DNA from: Hydrogenophaga intermedia
Lineage (GTDB): Bacteria > Pseudomonadota > Gammaproteobacteria > Burkholderiales > Burkholderiaceae_C
Direction of reading: 5' to 3'
Assembly (NCBI RefSeq): GCF_023715105.1
Contig: NZ_JAMBNO010000020.1
Location: forward strand, 1-64,000
DNA length: 64,000 nt
Under the pieces are notes generated by a model. That model saw only the letters and a list, made by a program, of their open reading frames with translations. It was not told where the DNA came from and searched no databases. Shown piece by piece: positions 63,034 through 64,000 of this stretch. Every line of letters begins with the position of its first letter. The first letter of the stretch is position 1. The translations under genes and the position numbers were made by a program.

Positions 63034-64000
63034 ATGTCTGTCGCCCCGCCGTTCGACCCCGCCCGCGTGCAGCAACTCGCCATCGAATCGCTGCAGATCG
63101 AGGCCGATGCCGTGGCGGCACTGGCGCAACGTGTGGACGCGCGCTTCGCCGATGCCGTGCGCCTGCTGCTGGCCTGCCGCGGCCGCGTGGTCGTCATGGG
63201 CATGGGCAAGAGCGGCCACGTTGGCCGCAAGCTGGCCGCCACGCTGGCTTCCACCGGCACCCCGGCCATGTTCGTGCACCCGGCCGAGGCCAGCCACGGT
63301 GACCTGGGCATGATCACCGAGGCCGACGCCGTGCTGGCGCTCAGCAACTCGGGCGAGAGCGAGGAGCTCAGTGCCATCCTGCCCCTCATCAAGCGCATGG
63401 GTGTGCCGCTGGTGGCGCTCACCGGGCGCACCGACTCCACCCTGGGCCGGCACGCCGAGGTGGCGCTCGACACCTCGGTCGCCAAGGAGGCCTGCCCCCA
63501 CAACCTTGCGCCCACCGCCAGCACCACGGCGCAGCTGGCGCTCGGCGATGCGCTCGCCGTGGCGCTGCTTGACGCGCGCGGCTTCAAGGCCGACGACTTT
63601 GCCCGCTCGCACCCGGGCGGCGCGCTCGGGCGCAAGCTGCTCACCCATGTGGGCGACGTCATGCGCAGCGGTGCGGATGTGCCGCAAGTGGCGCCCGACG
63701 CCAGCCTGATGGACCTGATGCGCGAGATCAGCGCCAAGGGCCTGGGCATGAGTGCGGTGGTCGACGCGGGGCGCGCCATCGGCATCTTCACCGACGGCGA
63801 TCTGCGTCGTCTCATCGAGCGCGCCGGCAGCGGCGCCGACCTGCGCAACCTGCGCGCACGCGATGTGATGCACCCCGACCCACGCACGGTGCGCAGCGAC
63901 GCGCTGGCCGTCGAGGCCGCCGACCTCATGGAAGCGCAACGCATCACCAGCGTGCTGGTGGTGGACGCCGAAGGCCGCCTGACCGGCGCCCTGAACAGTA
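63034..64000 (+). CDS. kdsD: Arabinose-5-phosphate isomerase (cut by window edge)
   Basis: At least 322 residues are present. The SIS domain covers about residues 35-180 (VVVMGMGKSGHVGRKLAATL, TPAMFVHPAEASHGDLGMIT, LSNSGESEELSAILPLIKR). A CBS pair begins near 205 (DVMRSGADVPQVAPDASLMD, then VMHPDPRTVRSD). KdsD/KpsF makes arabinose 5-phosphate for Kdo in lipopolysaccharide. The end of the second CBS domain lies beyond the window. Confidence 0.95.
   Translation, partial: MSVAPPFDPARVQQLAIESLQIEADAVAALAQRVDARFADAVRLLLACRGRVVVMGMGKSGHVGRKLAATLASTGTPAMFVHPAEASHGDLGMITEADAVLALSNSGESEELSAILPLIKRMGVPLVALTGRTDSTLGRHAEVALDTSVAKEACPHNLAPTASTTAQLALGDALAVALLDARGFKADDFARSHPGGALGRKLLTHVGDVMRSGADVPQVAPDASLMDLMREISAKGLGMSAVVDAGRAIGIFTDGDLRRLIERAGSGADLRNLRARDVMHPDPRTVRSDALAVEAADLMEAQRITSVLVVDAEGRLTGALNS

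Noticed and set aside
62963-63947. Continuous open frame antisense to kdsD joined to a frame through the Kef-type gene
   Set aside because: It is an effect of high GC content with few stops; the Kef-type protein (60977-62962) and kdsD (from 63034) explain the coding signal on their own strands.

Overview
The window is high-GC chromosomal DNA of a betaproteobacterium, most likely Burkholderiales/Comamonadaceae. Evidence for this is the dnaA-dnaN-gyrB and rpmH-rnpA-yidD-yidC-mnmE blocks around the presumed replication origin, several Bug/TctC solute-binding proteins, and CaiB-type CoA-transferase clusters. The genus cannot be fixed from the sequence alone. Everything here is read by eye; no database search was possible.

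Layout. 1-340 is the end of an IS21-family element with a 23-bp-periodic end array. 572-4570 is accessory DNA: an excisionase-like protein, an unknown protein, a tyrosine phosphatase fused to a DNA-binding-like tail, a hairpin-rich candidate RNA and a decayed gene. 4646-14077 looks like a stress and sulfur region: sulfite dehydrogenase (sorA-sorB), two ECF sigma/anti-sigma pairs, a beta-propeller protein, DUF305, small secreted proteins, and a YeiH-type exporter divergent from a LysR regulator. 14636-19827 is accessory again: serine recombinase, XRE protein, an OLD-like ATPase and gene debris. 20082-26940 is a CoA-ester catabolic operon between IclR and AraC regulators. 27408-37669 holds membrane, ion and stress genes, including two TerB-like paralogues. 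38232-42111 is a second CoA-transferase/Bug/enoyl-CoA hydratase cluster divergent from a GntR regulator. An intact IS5-family copy lies at 42328-43499.

43540-47657 is the most notable accessory locus. It is a compact three-gene operon encoding a Shedu-like (DUF4263) nuclease, an OLD/GajA-like ATPase-TOPRIM nuclease and a UvrD/GajB-like helicase, so it reads like a Shedu protein joined to a Gabija core. It abuts the gyrB 3' end. A 179-bp direct repeat occurs at 48174-48352, next to gyrB, and again at 19649-19827, bracketing about 28.5 kb.

48360-64000 is core genome: gyrB, dnaN, dnaA, an oriC candidate, rpmH, rnpA, yidD, yidC, mnmE, a cyclic-nucleotide-binding protein, apt, a metallo-beta-lactamase-fold hydrolase, a Kef-type transporter and the start of kdsD, which is cut by the window edge.
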